Shown: positions 26,541 through 35,972 of the stretch, piece after piece
Position numbering within the stretch: position 1 is the stretch's first letter
Layout of the letters: every line of letters begins with the position of its first letter
From: an uncultured Collinsella sp.
GTDB lineage: Bacteria > Actinomycetota > Coriobacteriia > Coriobacteriales > Coriobacteriaceae
Length of the DNA stretch: 64,000 nucleotides
Assembly (NCBI GenBank): GCA_900544205.1
Contig: UQUG01000003.1
Location: 1 to 64,000 of the forward strand
Direction: 5' to 3'
Translations under genes and position numbers: made by a program
Notes under the pieces: generated by a model
Databases searched by the model: none
What the model was told of the DNA's origin: nothing
What the model saw: the letters and a program-made list of their open reading frames with translations, nothing else

Positions 26541-28538
26541 ATGGCAAAAAACACCGCAAACTATGGTAACGACAGTATTCGTCAGCTCAAGGACGAGGAG
26601 CGCGTACGCCTGCGCCCCGCCGTCATCTTTGGCTCGGACGGGCTCGACGGCTGCGCGCATGCCGCCTTCGAGATCCTGTCCAACGCCGTTGACGAGGCGC
26701 GCCAGGGCTACGGCAAGCTCATCACCCTTACCGCCTTTCGCGATGGCTCCATTCAGGTAGAGGACAACGGCCGCGGCTGCCCGCTCGACTGGAACCCTTC
26801 CGAGAAGCGCTTTAACTGGGAGCTCGTCTTTTGCGAGCTCTACGCCGGCGGCAAATACAACAACAACCAAGGCGGCGACTACGACTTCTCGCTCGGCACC
26901 AACGGCCTGGGCTCCTGCGCGACCCAGTATGCCTCCGAATACATGGACGTCACGGTTTGGCGTGACGGCAACAAGTACTCCCTGCACTTTAAGAAGGGCA
27001 AAGTCGTCGGCGCCAAAAAGAAGGCACTCGAGATTGAGCCCAGCGACGAGGACCGCACCGGTACCACCATCAAGTGGCGCCCCGATCTTGAGGTCTTTAC
27101 CTCAATCAGTATTCCCCACGAGTGGTATCGCGAGACCATGCGCCGCCAGGCCGTGGTCAACGCCAACGTGACCTTCCGCCTGCGCATCGAGGGCGACGAC
27201 GGCGAGTTCTCCGAAGAGGACTTCTGCTATCCCAAGGGCATCGAGGACTATGTGCTCGAGAAGGTCGGTGCCGACTACCTCACCGAGCCCTTCTTTATCG
27301 AGGCCGACCGTCGCGGTCGCGACCGCGAGGACCTGCCCGACTACAACGTAAAAATCACTGCTTGCATGTGCTTCTCGCGCACCTTCATGATGCAGGAGTA
27401 CTACCACAACTCATCGTGGCTCGAGAACGGCGGCTCGCCCGAGAAGGCTGCCCGCAGCGCCCTCACCAGCGCCATCGATGCTTACATTAAGCAACAGGGC
27501 AAGTACAACAAAAACGAGAGCGGCATCAAATGGCAGGACGTCCAGGACTGCCTGGTGCTTGTGACCAACTGCTTCTCCACCCAAACGTCCTACGAAAACC
27601 AGACCAAGAAGGCCATCAATAACCGCTTTATCCAGCAGGCCATGACTGCCTTCTTTAAGGAGCGCCTCTCGACCTACTTGATCGAGAACAAGGACGCCGC
27701 CAACAAGATCATGGAGCAGGTGCTCATCAACAAGCGCTCGCGCGAGAACGCCGAGAAGACGCGTCAGAGCATCAAAACCAACCTGCAGCAGAAGACCGAC
27801 ATGGCCAACCGCGTGCAGAAGTTCATCGACTGCCGCTCCAAGGACAAGAGCCGTCGCGAGATCTACATCGTAGAGGGCGACTCGGCAGCGGGCGCCATTC
27901 GCACCTCGCGCGATGCCGAGTTCCAAGGCGTTATGCCCGTCCGCGGCAAGATCCTCAACTGCCTAAAGGAGGACTATCCGCGCATCTTTAAGTCCGACAT
28001 CATCATGGACCTCATGCGCGTGCTGGGCTGCGGCGTGGAGATCAAAGACAAGCGCATCAAGAACCTTGGCGCCTTCGACCTGGACAACCTCAACTGGAAC
28101 AAGGTCATCATCTGTACGGACGCCGACGTCGACGGTTACCACATTCGCACGCTCGTGCTCACCATGCTCTACCGCCTGGTGCCCACGCTCATCGACGAGG
28201 GCTACGTGTATATCGCCGAGTCTCCGCTCTACGAGATCAACTGCAAAGAGAAGACCTACTTTGCCTACACCGAGCTCGAAAAGAACGGCATCCTCAAGGA
28301 GATCGGCGACCAGAAGTGTTCCATCAACCGCTCCAAGGGTCTTGGCGAGAACGACCCGGACATGATGTGGCTCACCACCATGAACCCCGAGACGCGTCGC
28401 CTGATTAAGGTGGAGCCCGAGGACGTCACCAAGATGGAGACCATGTTTAACCTGTTGCTGGGCAACGACGAAGCGGGCCGCAAGCGCCATATCTCCGAGC
28501 ACGGCAAGGAATATCTGGACCAGCTGGACCTGCAATAG
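26541..28538 (+). CDS. parE: Type II topoisomerase B subunit (ParE/GyrB-like)
   Basis: 665 residues. GHKL ATPase: ILSNAVDEARQGYGK, VEDNGRGCPLDW, LGTNGLGSCAT; toprim: YIVEGDSAAGAIRTSRDAEF and CTDADVDGYHIRTL. Forms the ATP-gated half of a type II topoisomerase with the next gene. The toprim EGDSAAG replaces the usual EGDSAGG, and the ATPase part is short, so this is the divergent ParE/GyrB of Coriobacteria and Clostridia; the housekeeping gyrase is presumably elsewhere. Start at ATG 26541 (MAKNTANYG) is preferred by comparison with family beginnings, although GAGAGA is a weak site; an upstream ATG at 26502 is possible. Confidence 0.88.
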   Translation: MAKNTANYGNDSIRQLKDEERVRLRPAVIFGSDGLDGCAHAAFEILSNAVDEARQGYGKLITLTAFRDGSIQVEDNGRGCPLDWNPSEKRFNWELVFCELYAGGKYNNNQGGDYDFSLGTNGLGSCATQYASEYMDVTVWRDGNKYSLHFKKGKVVGAKKKALEIEPSDEDRTGTTIKWRPDLEVFTSISIPHEWYRETMRRQAVVNANVTFRLRIEGDDGEFSEEDFCYPKGIEDYVLEKVGADYLTEPFFIEADRRGRDREDLPDYNVKITACMCFSRTFMMQEYYHNSSWLENGGSPEKAARSALTSAIDAYIKQQGKYNKNESGIKWQDVQDCLVLVTNCFSTQTSYENQTKKAINNRFIQQAMTAFFKERLSTYLIENKDAANKIMEQVLINKRSRENAEKTRQSIKTNLQQKTDMANRVQKFIDCRSKDKSRREIYIVEGDSAAGAIRTSRDAEFQGVMPVRGKILNCLKEDYPRIFKSDIIMDLMRVLGCGVEIKDKRIKNLGAFDLDNLNWNKVIICTDADVDGYHIRTLVLTMLYRLVPTLIDEGYVYIAESPLYEINCKEKTYFAYTELEKNGILKEIGDQKCSINRSKGLGENDPDMMWLTTMNPETRRLIKVEPEDVTKMETMFNLLLGNDEAGRKRHISEHGKEYLDQLDLQ

Positions 28539-28583
28539 CAGCAAATCGATAACGACGGCCCATAAGAAGTTCAAGAGGAAATC

Positions 28584-30824
28584 GTGGCAAAGAAGAAGAC
28601 GAAGAACCAGCCAAAGAAAAAGCAGGTCAACGCCGAGAACGTCATCGGCCTGCACTCCGAGGTCACCGACCAGCCGATCACGCAGACGCTCGAGGTCAAC
28701 TACATGCCCTACGCCATGAGCGTCAACGTCTCGCGTGCGTTCCCCGAGATCGACGGCTTTAAGCCCTCGCACCGCAAGCTGCTCTACACCATGTACAAGA
28801 TGGGTCTGCTCAAGGGCGAGCGCCAGAAGAGCGCCAACATCGTGGGTCAGACCATGAAGCTCAACCCGCACGGCGATGCCGCGATCTACGAGACGATGGT
28901 GCGTCTGGCAACCGGCAACGAGGCGTTGCTCGCACCGTTCGTTGAGTCGAAGGGCAACTTTGGCAAGTATTATTCGGGCGACTTGAGCTACGCCGCTTCG
29001 CGTTACACCGAAGCCAAGCTCTCCCCCATCAGCGCCGAGATCTTCAAGGACATCGATAAGGACCCGGTCGACTTCGTCGACAGCTACGACGGCGCCATGA
29101 AGGAGCCGCGCCTGCTGCCCACCACGTTCCCCAACATCCTCGTCTCGGCCAATAAGGGCATCGGCGTCGCCATGGCGTCCGACATCTGCGGCTTTAACCT
29201 CAACGAGGTCTGCACCGCCACCATGCATTACCTGCAGGATCCCGACTGCGACCTGCTCGAGTACATGCCCATGCCCGACTTCTCGACCGGCGGTGAAATT
29301 ATCTACCGCCGCGAGGAGATGGAAAAGATTATCGAGACCGGCCTTGGCAGCTTCCAGATCCGCTCCCGCTGGCGCTGGATTCCCGAAGAGCGCATCATCG
29401 AGGTCTACGAGATCCCCTACACCACCAAGACCGATGTCATTATCGAGCGCATCGTCAAGCTCTCCAAAGAGGGCAAGGTCAAGGAGATCGCTGACATCCG
29501 CGACGAAACCGACCTCTCGGGCTTGCGCATCGCCATCGACCTTAAGCGCGGTGTTGACCCCGACAAGCTCATGGCCAAGCTCTATCGCTCGACCACGCTG
29601 CAGGATTCGTTCTCGTGCAACTTCAACGTGCTCGTCGACGGTTATCCCCGTGTTATGGGCGTGCGCCAGATTCTGCACGAGTGGGTCAAGTGGCGTATTG
29701 AGTCCACGCGTCGCCGCATTAACTTTGACCTGGGCAAAAAGTCCGAGCGCCTGCACCTGCTGCACGGCCTCGGGGCGATCTTGCTCGACATCGACAAGGC
29801 CATCGCCATCATCCGCGGCACCAAGCTCGAAGCCGAGGTCGTGCCCAACCTTATGAAGGGTTTCGACATCGACGAGACCCAGGCCGAGTTTGTTGCCGAG
29901 CTTAAGCTCCGCAACATCAACGAGGAGTACATCCTCAACCGCACCAAGGACATTGCAAAGCTTGAGGGCGAGATTGCCGAGCTTGAGGAGATCCTCTCCA
30001 GCGAGGAGAACATCAAGAAGGTCATCGGCGACGAGCTGGCCGCAGTCAACAAGAAGTACGTGATGCCGCGCCGCACGGGCAGGATCGAGCCCCATGAGGT
30101 TATCGAGGTAAGCTTGGAGCCCGAGGTCGAGGAGTACCCGGTCACCATCATGCTCTCGCGCGATGGCTACCTTAAGAAGATGACGGACCGCGTGCTCAAG
30201 AAGGCGACCACGCTCAAGTACAAAGACGGCGACAAACCCTTTATCGAGTTCCCGTCCTCCAACACCCACGAGCTGCTGGTCTTTACCAACAAGAGCCAGG
30301 TATACAAGTGCAAGGTTGCGGCGTTTGAGGACACCAAGTCGGCCCAGCTGGGCTCGTACCTGCCCACCGATCTTGAGATGGAACCTGACGAGAGCGTCAT
30401 ATGGGTCATCGACCCCGAGGACTACAAGGCCGACGTGCTGTTTGTCTTTGAGAACGGCCGCGTGGTGCGCGTCGCGCTTTCTGGATACGTCACCAAGACC
30501 AACCGCAAACGCCTCAAGAACGCCATCTACGGCGGCAGCAAACTGCTGTATGCCCAGGTGCTCAAGGAGAATCGCGACATTGCGCTGGTCTCGAGCGACT
30601 ACCGTTTGATGAACTTCAACACGTCGCTGCTCAAGACCAAGACGACCACTAACACGCAGGGCGTCCAGGCCTTTACCGCCAAGAAGGGCCGCTCGGTCAC
30701 CACCGTCGGCACGACCGAGGAGATTCTTGGCGCCGGCGTCTCGGCCGAGAAGTTCACCGCGCAGAGCCTCCCCTCAGCCGGTGCCCTCATGAAGGAAAAC
30801 GACATGCCGAGCCTGTTTGACTAG
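28584..30824 (+). CDS. parC: Type II topoisomerase A subunit (ParC/GyrA-like)
   Basis: 746 residues from GTG 28584 (AGAGG upstream). The breakage-reunion domain contains HRKLLYTMYKMG, HGDAAIYETMVRLA (quinolone-region equivalent) and the active-site Tyr in AASRYTEAKLSP. A coiled-coil arm follows (ILNRTKDIAKLEGEIAELEE) and then a DNA-wrapping C-terminal part of about 240 residues. It lies 45 bases after the B subunit. The pair makes and reseals double-strand breaks to change linking number. It may be topoisomerase IV or a third enzyme. Confidence 0.9.
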   Translation: MAKKKTKNQPKKKQVNAENVIGLHSEVTDQPITQTLEVNYMPYAMSVNVSRAFPEIDGFKPSHRKLLYTMYKMGLLKGERQKSANIVGQTMKLNPHGDAAIYETMVRLATGNEALLAPFVESKGNFGKYYSGDLSYAASRYTEAKLSPISAEIFKDIDKDPVDFVDSYDGAMKEPRLLPTTFPNILVSANKGIGVAMASDICGFNLNEVCTATMHYLQDPDCDLLEYMPMPDFSTGGEIIYRREEMEKIIETGLGSFQIRSRWRWIPEERIIEVYEIPYTTKTDVIIERIVKLSKEGKVKEIADIRDETDLSGLRIAIDLKRGVDPDKLMAKLYRSTTLQDSFSCNFNVLVDGYPRVMGVRQILHEWVKWRIESTRRRINFDLGKKSERLHLLHGLGAILLDIDKAIAIIRGTKLEAEVVPNLMKGFDIDETQAEFVAELKLRNINEEYILNRTKDIAKLEGEIAELEEILSSEENIKKVIGDELAAVNKKYVMPRRTGRIEPHEVIEVSLEPEVEEYPVTIMLSRDGYLKKMTDRVLKKATTLKYKDGDKPFIEFPSSNTHELLVFTNKSQVYKCKVAAFEDTKSAQLGSYLPTDLEMEPDESVIWVIDPEDYKADVLFVFENGRVVRVALSGYVTKTNRKRLKNAIYGGSKLLYAQVLKENRDIALVSSDYRLMNFNTSLLKTKTTTNTQGVQAFTAKKGRSVTTVGTTEEILGAGVSAEKFTAQSLPSAGALMKENDMPSLFD

Positions 30825-30862
30825 GACGACGGCAATCGAACTGGTCCAAGCCACAAACCAAC

Positions 30863-30900
30863 GGGGCCCGGAACGCAGTAAATGCCGCGCTCCGGGCCCC
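30863..30900. terminator. Hairpin between convergent parC and DUF4143 ATPase genes
   Basis: Arms GGGGCCCGGA and TCCGGGCCCC with an 18-base loop. No clear T-run on either strand. Position fits a shared terminator. Confidence 0.5.
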
Positions 30901-30922
30901 ATGCATTACAGCAGCATCATCC

Positions 30923-32212
30923 CTATAGACAAAATGCCGCATAAAGTGGAACAGACATAAGCCCATCATTCATTCCAAAGGGCTTAGTCGATAGCCTGAT
31001 AAGGCGCACGCCCGGATGGGTCTTTTTAAGTGAGGACAGGCTTCGAGATCTTGTGTTCTCCCCCGCCTTGACTTCAATCGCAGACAAGCATCCCTGTTTC
31101 TCTACTACAAAGTCGATTTCCGCACGATTGTCTCGCGCCCAATAATGCAGCGGATAGCCCATGGCTAAAAGCTGTTGGGCAACGTAGTTTTCGGTAAGTG
31201 CGCCCATGAATGTGCCGCCGATGCCGGCAAGAATATCGGCGCGTTGAGCACCGGCCTTGGAGACGAGCAGCCCTGTATCCGCCTGATAGATTTTAAAAGC
31301 AGACGGGTTAACAAAGGCCTCTAAAGGGCTTTCGATCTGCCCGACTAGGCTGCAGCGCGCCACCGTACCCGACAATACAAGCCAGTCGAGAGCATCTCCA
31401 AAGAGAGACGCATTGCCCCCCGCTCGCACTACCTTGTATTGAAATTTACGATTTTCTTTGGCAAGCTGCTGTGGAATGGAATCGAAGCACGCACGCGTCT
31501 TTGCGCTCAAGCGTTCATCAGCATATTTATTGGTGTCGGCGGAATATCCGTCGAGAATAATCCGATGCTTTTCGGCCACATCAATGATTGACTGATCATC
31601 GATGTACGTTTGGACCGCCTCGGGCATTCCGCCAACAACAAGATACTGTCGATAGAGCCCAAGCGCCTTTTCATGAAGGCTTGGCGCAAGAGGTCCCATT
31701 GACTCGAATGATGAGCGTATCTCGTCGACCAGCTGATCATGCCCCATCGCCCAGAGAAACTCCTCGAAATCGAGTGGAGTCATCTCAATCAAGTCGGTCT
31801 TTCCAACGGGGAACGAATACGACTGATGGTTAATGGCAACCCCAAGAAGCGACCCAGCAGCCGCAACGTAATACTCGGGAGCATCTTCGCAAAAGTATTT
31901 AAGGGAAGTGAGCGCTTCCTCGCATGCCTGGATCTCGTCAATGAACAGTAAGGTTTTGCCAGGCACGATACGCTGCCCCGTACGAGCCTCGATCGCGCGT
32001 ACGATCGAATGAGGGTCAAGACCGCCCGAAAAATCCGCTCGCGCCGACCGGTCATTCTCAAGATTAACGTAGACAACCGATTCGAAAAGATCCTGGGCGT
32101 ACGTTCTGAGCAGATAGGTCTTGCCACACTGGCGCACGCCTTTGACCAGCAAAGGTTTTCTATCAGCCGTGTCTCGCCATTCCCTAAGGAGTTCGTCTGC
32201 CTTGCGACGCAT
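30923..32212 (-). CDS. P-loop ATPase with DUF4143 (AAA_14)
   Basis: 429 residues. N-terminal AAA_14 domain: VKGVRQCGKTYLLRTYA (Walker A), LLFIDEIQACEEAL (Walker B) and AAGSLLGVAI (sensor). The C-terminal DUF4143 part: DTGLLVSKAG, GALTENYVAQQL, HYWARDNRAEIDFVVE (PD-(D/E)XK-like core) and SAIEVKAGEN. The family is common in anaerobes; the role is unknown and may involve DNA. Start ATG 32212 has AAGG 6 bases upstream; TTG 32218 would abut it. Two fragments of related genes lie at 33160 and 60952. Confidence 0.88.
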   Translation of the reverse strand: MRRKADELLREWRDTADRKPLLVKGVRQCGKTYLLRTYAQDLFESVVYVNLENDRSARADFSGGLDPHSIVRAIEARTGQRIVPGKTLLFIDEIQACEEALTSLKYFCEDAPEYYVAAAGSLLGVAINHQSYSFPVGKTDLIEMTPLDFEEFLWAMGHDQLVDEIRSSFESMGPLAPSLHEKALGLYRQYLVVGGMPEAVQTYIDDQSIIDVAEKHRIILDGYSADTNKYADERLSAKTRACFDSIPQQLAKENRKFQYKVVRAGGNASLFGDALDWLVLSGTVARCSLVGQIESPLEAFVNPSAFKIYQADTGLLVSKAGAQRADILAGIGGTFMGALTENYVAQQLLAMGYPLHYWARDNRAEIDFVVEKQGCLSAIEVKAGENTRSRSLSSLKKTHPGVRLIRLSTKPFGMNDGLMSVPLYAAFCL

Positions 32213-32392
32213 ACGCAACCTTCCCTCATGAATTTCTGTTTGACAATATTTTAACGCGGATTAATTTGTTTTCAGTTATTTTTCTGCGTTTAAAAATTGT
32301 TCTATACGGTACTTGAGGGAATACCCCCTATCTCTTGGATAAGGATAGCAAGCATTTCCACCAACACCGATTGCCATGCGTTCTTCTTGTCC

Positions 32393-32923
32393 TTAGGCGA
32401 GCTTGCGAGCGAGCTCTCGCACCTCTTCCAGCTTGGGCGACGATGCCATGCTGTCGCGCTCAGTCATGCCGCTGATGGTGACAATGCCCTGGTCCTCCCA
32501 CTTGCAGTACGCACAGGTCGACTTGTACATAGCGATCGCCGCATCATAGACGCCCTCACTGTGACTATCGAGCAAAAGGGCCGTCTTGGTGAACGGGAAA
32601 CCCGTGGCACCGAAGGCGTACAGGCGGTCGATGGCGGCTTTCTCCTGCGCAGTGATATCAAACCAGTAGATAGGCGAAGCGAAGACAACCATGTCGGCGC
32701 CTTTCAGCGGCTCAATCACGTTGGCCATGTCATCCTTCTGCACACAGGTGCCCTCATGGGTAAAGCAGTACTGGCATCCCAGGCAACCAGCAATCTTCTT
32801 GCTGGCAACGCGGATGACCTCGACCGCATTGCCGGCCTCGCGCGCGGTCTCGGCAAACGTCTCGACCATGGTGTCGGTATTGGCGCCCTTACGCGGGCTA
32901 CCACTCAATACAACGATATTCAT
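32393..32923 (-). CDS. Flavodoxin-like NADPH-dependent FMN reductase
   Basis: 176 residues. FMN-binding flavodoxin fold: VVLSGSPRKGANTDTMV (phosphate loop), then CLGCQYCFTHEGTC and VFASPIYWFDITAQEKAAID. The cysteine cluster CLGCQYC with the later C matches iron-sulfur flavoproteins, though it is not proven that a cluster binds here. It reduces FMN and passes electrons to an unknown acceptor in the cytosol. Ribosome site AAGGAGGGAG upstream of ATG 32923. No partner gene. Confidence 0.88.
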   Translation of the reverse strand: MNIVVLSGSPRKGANTDTMVETFAETAREAGNAVEVIRVASKKIAGCLGCQYCFTHEGTCVQKDDMANVIEPLKGADMVVFASPIYWFDITAQEKAAIDRLYAFGATGFPFTKTALLLDSHSEGVYDAAIAMYKSTCAYCKWEDQGIVTISGMTERDSMASSPKLEEVRELARKLA

Positions 32924-32940
32924 AGAAATCTCCCTCCTTC

Positions 32941-32973
32941 ATGCCGCAGGCGCGCGGCATATTTTTTGTTTTA
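32941..32973 (+). terminator. Hairpin with T-run on the plus strand, in the flavodoxin leader
   Basis: Arms ATGCCGC and GCGGCAT followed by ATTTTTTGTTTT on the plus strand. No plus-strand gene ends here, so it may be a terminator left from lost sequence. On the minus strand it is a hairpin just before the ribosome site of the reductase. Confidence 0.4.
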
Positions 32974-33011
32974 ACCAAAACGTATGGAGTTATTCAATCG
33001 CCTCGTTTCAG

Positions 33012-33041
33012 CTACTCCCACTCGACAATAGGAGCCACTGG
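33012..33041 (-). repeat. Attachment-site-like repeat A (guaA 3'-end motif)
   Basis: CTACTCCCACTCGACAATAG plus GAGCCACTGG on the plus strand. On the minus strand it codes ...P-V-A-P-I-V-E-W-E-stop. GMP synthase ends in IEWE, and its 3' end is a known integration site. Related copies B-E follow. Confidence 0.6.
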
Positions 33042-33159
33042 CCAAAAGCCTGTCAACATCAAAACAAGTTTTCAATCTATCGATTCTACGTGAGGCAATG
33101 GTCCTCATTTGATACCCGCGCTGTTTGCGCACTAGGGAGCAAAGGAATCTGGCCGCCGC

Positions 33160-33495
33160 TCAAATAAGATCACCGCCATCTTGCATAAACGACGCCATGT
33201 TAAGGTGCCTGATGCCATCCCTCTCCTGCAATAGAGGATCAAGCGTGAACAAGTAGCGCGGATAACCATCCCTGATGTGGTCGAACGGCCTGTACTCGCG
33301 CTCCTCGACGCCTCTGTCGGCAATCGACATAGAGACCTGGATGTAGGCGTAAGCATTGCGCCTACGAGCGATGAAGTCACACTCGAGCTTCCCAATACGG
33401 CCCACAGAAAGCTCATACCCGCGCGATGCAAGATAGAGGTAGATCTTCACGTCGGTATATACGCAAGATGCGCCCCCTTTTTTCTCAGCGTCCAT
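33160..33495 (-). pseudogene. DUF4143 ATPase, C-terminal fragment (111 codons)
   Basis: Begins at ATG 33495 (MDAEKKGGASCVYTDVK) and contains LECDFIARRRNAYAYIQVS (nuclease-like core) and EREYRPFDHIRDGYPRYLFTLD, the end of an AAA_14/DUF4143 protein. The ATPase domain is absent. It lies between att-like sites A and B, so it is leftover cargo. Confidence 0.7.
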
Positions 33496-33549
33496 TTCAT
33501 CAGTTATGGGGGTGCTTTTTTACATTTTATAAAAAAGCGTACCGATAAC

Positions 33550-33564
33550 TTATTCCCACTCAGT
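33550..33564 (-). repeat. Attachment-site-like repeat B
   Basis: TTATTCCCACTCAGT; minus strand codes T-E-W-E-stop. Same core as D and E. Confidence 0.55.
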
Positions 33565-33803
33565 TTCGAAAATCGAATGGTTTTGAAGTTTCGAAAGCGG
33601 CAGGGCACCATGCATAAGGGCATGTTGGGATCCGCACCAGTAAAACAGGAATTGACTCACGCGAGAAGGCGCCGCCCCGTCGCCTCGATGCGTGCGACAG
33701 GCAGATTAGGTTTGGGGAGTAGAACGGCCCTTGCGCGAGGCGTGAATTGTAATCGATAAAGCCGAGCTTTGAGAACATGCGGTTTATCTCGTCGAACGTT
33801 GAG

Positions 33804-34046
33804 TCAACAGGGGCTTGCGCCCCGTCGGCCGACTTGGCGACGCCCATGTCCATGATGCCGGGCACAAGTGTGAATGCGCCACGTGGAGGCGAAGGGGTCA
33901 CCCGAAAGGTTGATGGTAAGCGAGCACCAGAGGTCAAGGTGGTCCTCGCCTTCCGGGTTTGTGAGGTCGAGGGCGAGTGCCCCTCCCTCGGTCGCGTACA
34001 GCGGCGGCAGGCACTCGGCCAGCTCCTCAGTCATAAGCGCTTGCAT
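33804..34046 (-). pseudogene. DUF2958-like gene remnant
   Basis: From ATG 34046 the frame reads MQALMTEELAECLPPLYAT, matching the start MQELMTREIAEGLPRLY of the intact DUF2958 gene at 48522. It then decays: after about 33900 another frame carries sensible sequence (VDSTFDEINRMFSKLGFIDY), so a shift is likely. The upstream leaders also match (a CGGGCAAAGCC...GGCTTTGC hairpin near 34100 and near 48870). Confidence 0.55.
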
Positions 34047-34425
34047 GTCCGTCTCCCCTCCAGGCCACGTCGGACCCCTAGAATCTTCGCCCCGCGGGCA
34101 AAGCCTCGGCGCGCCCCATGGCATCTCGGCTTTGCCCCCTGCAATGTCGCGCAGCGGAGACACCACCTGAGACGGATGTCGATGCATCGAACCCGAGACC
34201 GGGCGCGGCGGCGGGGAGCCTCTCGCGCGAACAATCTGCTCGATCCTGCCGCACCCATCTTAAAAAAGTTCGAAAAACGTTCAATCGTACGACATCCGTC
34301 GAACAGTCGGGGGTACACACCACTACAGAAGGCCCACGGAACGGGGGGCGAGATGGTCGGCGACGGGTTCAAGGCACTCTCCGGCCCCACGCTCCGCTAG
34401 GGAGGGCGTCGGGAGGGAGGCCGTA

Positions 34426-34887
34426 ATGGGTGAGAAGGACGAGCGGCCGGAGCGGGTGTTCCCCGGCAGGACAGACCCGTGGTTCATAGCGGCCATGGTG
34501 ATTGTGGCGGGCGGTTTATCCGCGGCGTGTATCGCGTGTTTCCTGAGCTCGAGTCCCGCGCTCCTATGGGGCTGGTTCGCGCTGCTGCCCGTCCCGGCCC
34601 TCGTGGCCCTGGCCGCCCTTCCCGTCCGCAGCAACCGCCTCGAGCTCTACGGCGACCGCCTCGTCGTCGTGTACGCTAGGATGCGTTCGGTGATACCCTA
34701 CGCCCACGTGCGGGGCGTCCGGCGCACCAGGACGCTCTGGGCGGGGACGGCCAACTCGCTCGACCGCGTCTATATCGAGGCGCCCTACGACGGCGACGCC
34801 ATCGTCTCGGTGACCGACAATGATGCCCTCGTGGCAGAGCTCGAGCGTAGGTGCGGCCTGCGGCCCGGCTGCGAACAAGGCAACTAG
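34426..34887 (+). CDS. Two-helix membrane protein with bacterial PH-like domain (153 aa)
   Basis: ATG 34426 follows GGGAGG. Two membrane helices near 20-40 and 45-65 (FIAAMVIVAGGLSAACIACF, LLPVPALVALAALPV), then a cytosolic part with ELYGDRLVVVYARMRSVIPY and VYIEAPYDG, the beta strands of the bPH domain of YdbS-like proteins. Function unknown. No operon partner. Confidence 0.7.
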   Translation: MGEKDERPERVFPGRTDPWFIAAMVIVAGGLSAACIACFLSSSPALLWGWFALLPVPALVALAALPVRSNRLELYGDRLVVVYARMRSVIPYAHVRGVRRTRTLWAGTANSLDRVYIEAPYDGDAIVSVTDNDALVAELERRCGLRPGCEQGN

Positions 34888-34888
34888 C

Positions 34889-35314
34889 TTCGCAGGGCGG
34901 CTATCAGCGACTTGCTGCTCATCGTCATATCACGACGGCCAATTCTGGGTCGGGCTGGCGGAGCACGTCGAGGACGGAAGGTACGGCGTCGCCCGCATCG
35001 TCTTCGGCGCGGAGCCGTCCGATGAGGAGATTCTGCGATTCGTTACAAGCGAATGGGAGAAGCTCTCGTTCTTCGGCGACAAGGCCACTGAAACAAGCAA
35101 GCCCGCGAAGAACCCCAAGCGGCGCGCTCGCGAGGCGGCGAAGGCCCTTAAACGGCCCGCTGTGAGCACCAAGGCACAACAGGCGCTCGCGGCACAGCGG
35201 GAAGCGATGAAGCGGGAGTCGGCTCAAGCAAGAAGTCAGCGTCGCGCGGATGAGGCGGAGGCGCGCTTCGAGCAGCGGAAGTTGAAGCGCAAGCAGAAAC
35301 ATCGCGGGCACTGA
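34889..35314 (+). pseudogene. YjdF-family protein lacking its N-terminus
   Basis: YHDGQFWVGLAEH, GAEPSDEEILRFV, NPKRRAREAAKALKRP, VSTKAQQAL and the Lys-rich tail KRKQKHRGH are typical of YjdF. The family usually begins about ten residues earlier with MTKLTV-like sequence, but here no start codon with a ribosome site precedes YHDGQ in frame; the frame merely runs out of the previous gene. Family members are often preceded by the yjdF riboswitch. None was recognised here. Confidence 0.6.
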
Positions 35315-35522
35315 TCGCCATTTGCAGCAAGGCAAACCATATACAGCAGCGGCGTCAATTCCACTTGAAGCCGACGCCGCGTAGACGCTAATGGTGACGG
35401 CTATGCACGGGCACGGGCGCGCCACCGCACTTCACAGCTTGTTTCTCAAGTATTTGGGACGCACACGCGGCGTTCAAAAATGCGGAGCGACTCCGCATGG
35501 CTCGAGACTGAGCCGAGGTGCC

Positions 35523-35972
35523 CTACTTCTCGCCCTCCAGCAGCCCCACGATGCGATCGATGTCGACGGCAAAGCGAGGCCTTCCCTCGCGCTCGTAGCT
35601 GTCGAGGTATGCCTGGCACTCGGAGACAATGCGCTTGGTGTTGCCATCGATGATGCGCTGGAGCGTCACGTAGTAGGCCGAGCCCTCGGTCCTGAAGCGG
35701 CGCTGGTAGGACTTGGTTATGGGGAACATCTTGATGTAGTGGATGCCGTGGCGGCAGCCGGGGCGCGTCGTGGGGCGGGGTGGCAACGCAAAGTACTGGT
35801 CTTTGGGCACGTTAGGGGCGATGTTGGAACGCAGCGGCACGGCGAAGTCCCTGCGCTTCCCGCGGAAACGCAGCCTCACCACCACGATGCAGGGGCGATT
35901 GTGCTTAAGCATGAGCTCGCGGTCGCCCTCGACGAGGTCGAAGAAGTCCTGGGAGATGGATGCGATCTTCAT
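35523..35972 (-). CDS. TenpN-like (ToxN/AbiQ superfamily) Type III toxin
   Basis: 149 residues. Pattern: MKIASISQDFFDL, then RPCIVVVRLRF, FAVPLRSNI (the FAIPFRSNI motif of TenpN toxins), CRHGIHYIKMFPI and a helical C-terminus TLQRIIDGNTKRIVSECQ. These are the elements of RNA endonuclease toxins of Type III toxin-antitoxin loci, which block phage by cutting RNA. The antitoxin is an RNA of tandem repeats upstream of the toxin. No clear repeats were seen at 35973-36290, though hairpins are present. A solo or degenerate locus is possible. Identification is by motif only. Confidence 0.6.
   Translation of the reverse strand: MKIASISQDFFDLVEGDRELMLKHNRPCIVVVRLRFRGKRRDFAVPLRSNIAPNVPKDQYFALPPRPTTRPGCRHGIHYIKMFPITKSYQRRFRTEGSAYYVTLQRIIDGNTKRIVSECQAYLDSYEREGRPRFAVDIDRIVGLLEGEK

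Noticed and set aside
27963..30269. 768-codon minus-strand frame opposite both topoisomerase genes
   Set aside because: Crosses two genuine genes and has low-complexity Leu/Val/Asp sequence; a shadow.
32297..32974. 225-codon plus-strand frame
   Set aside because: Opposite the flavodoxin-like reductase, which has the FMN loop and a strong ribosome site.
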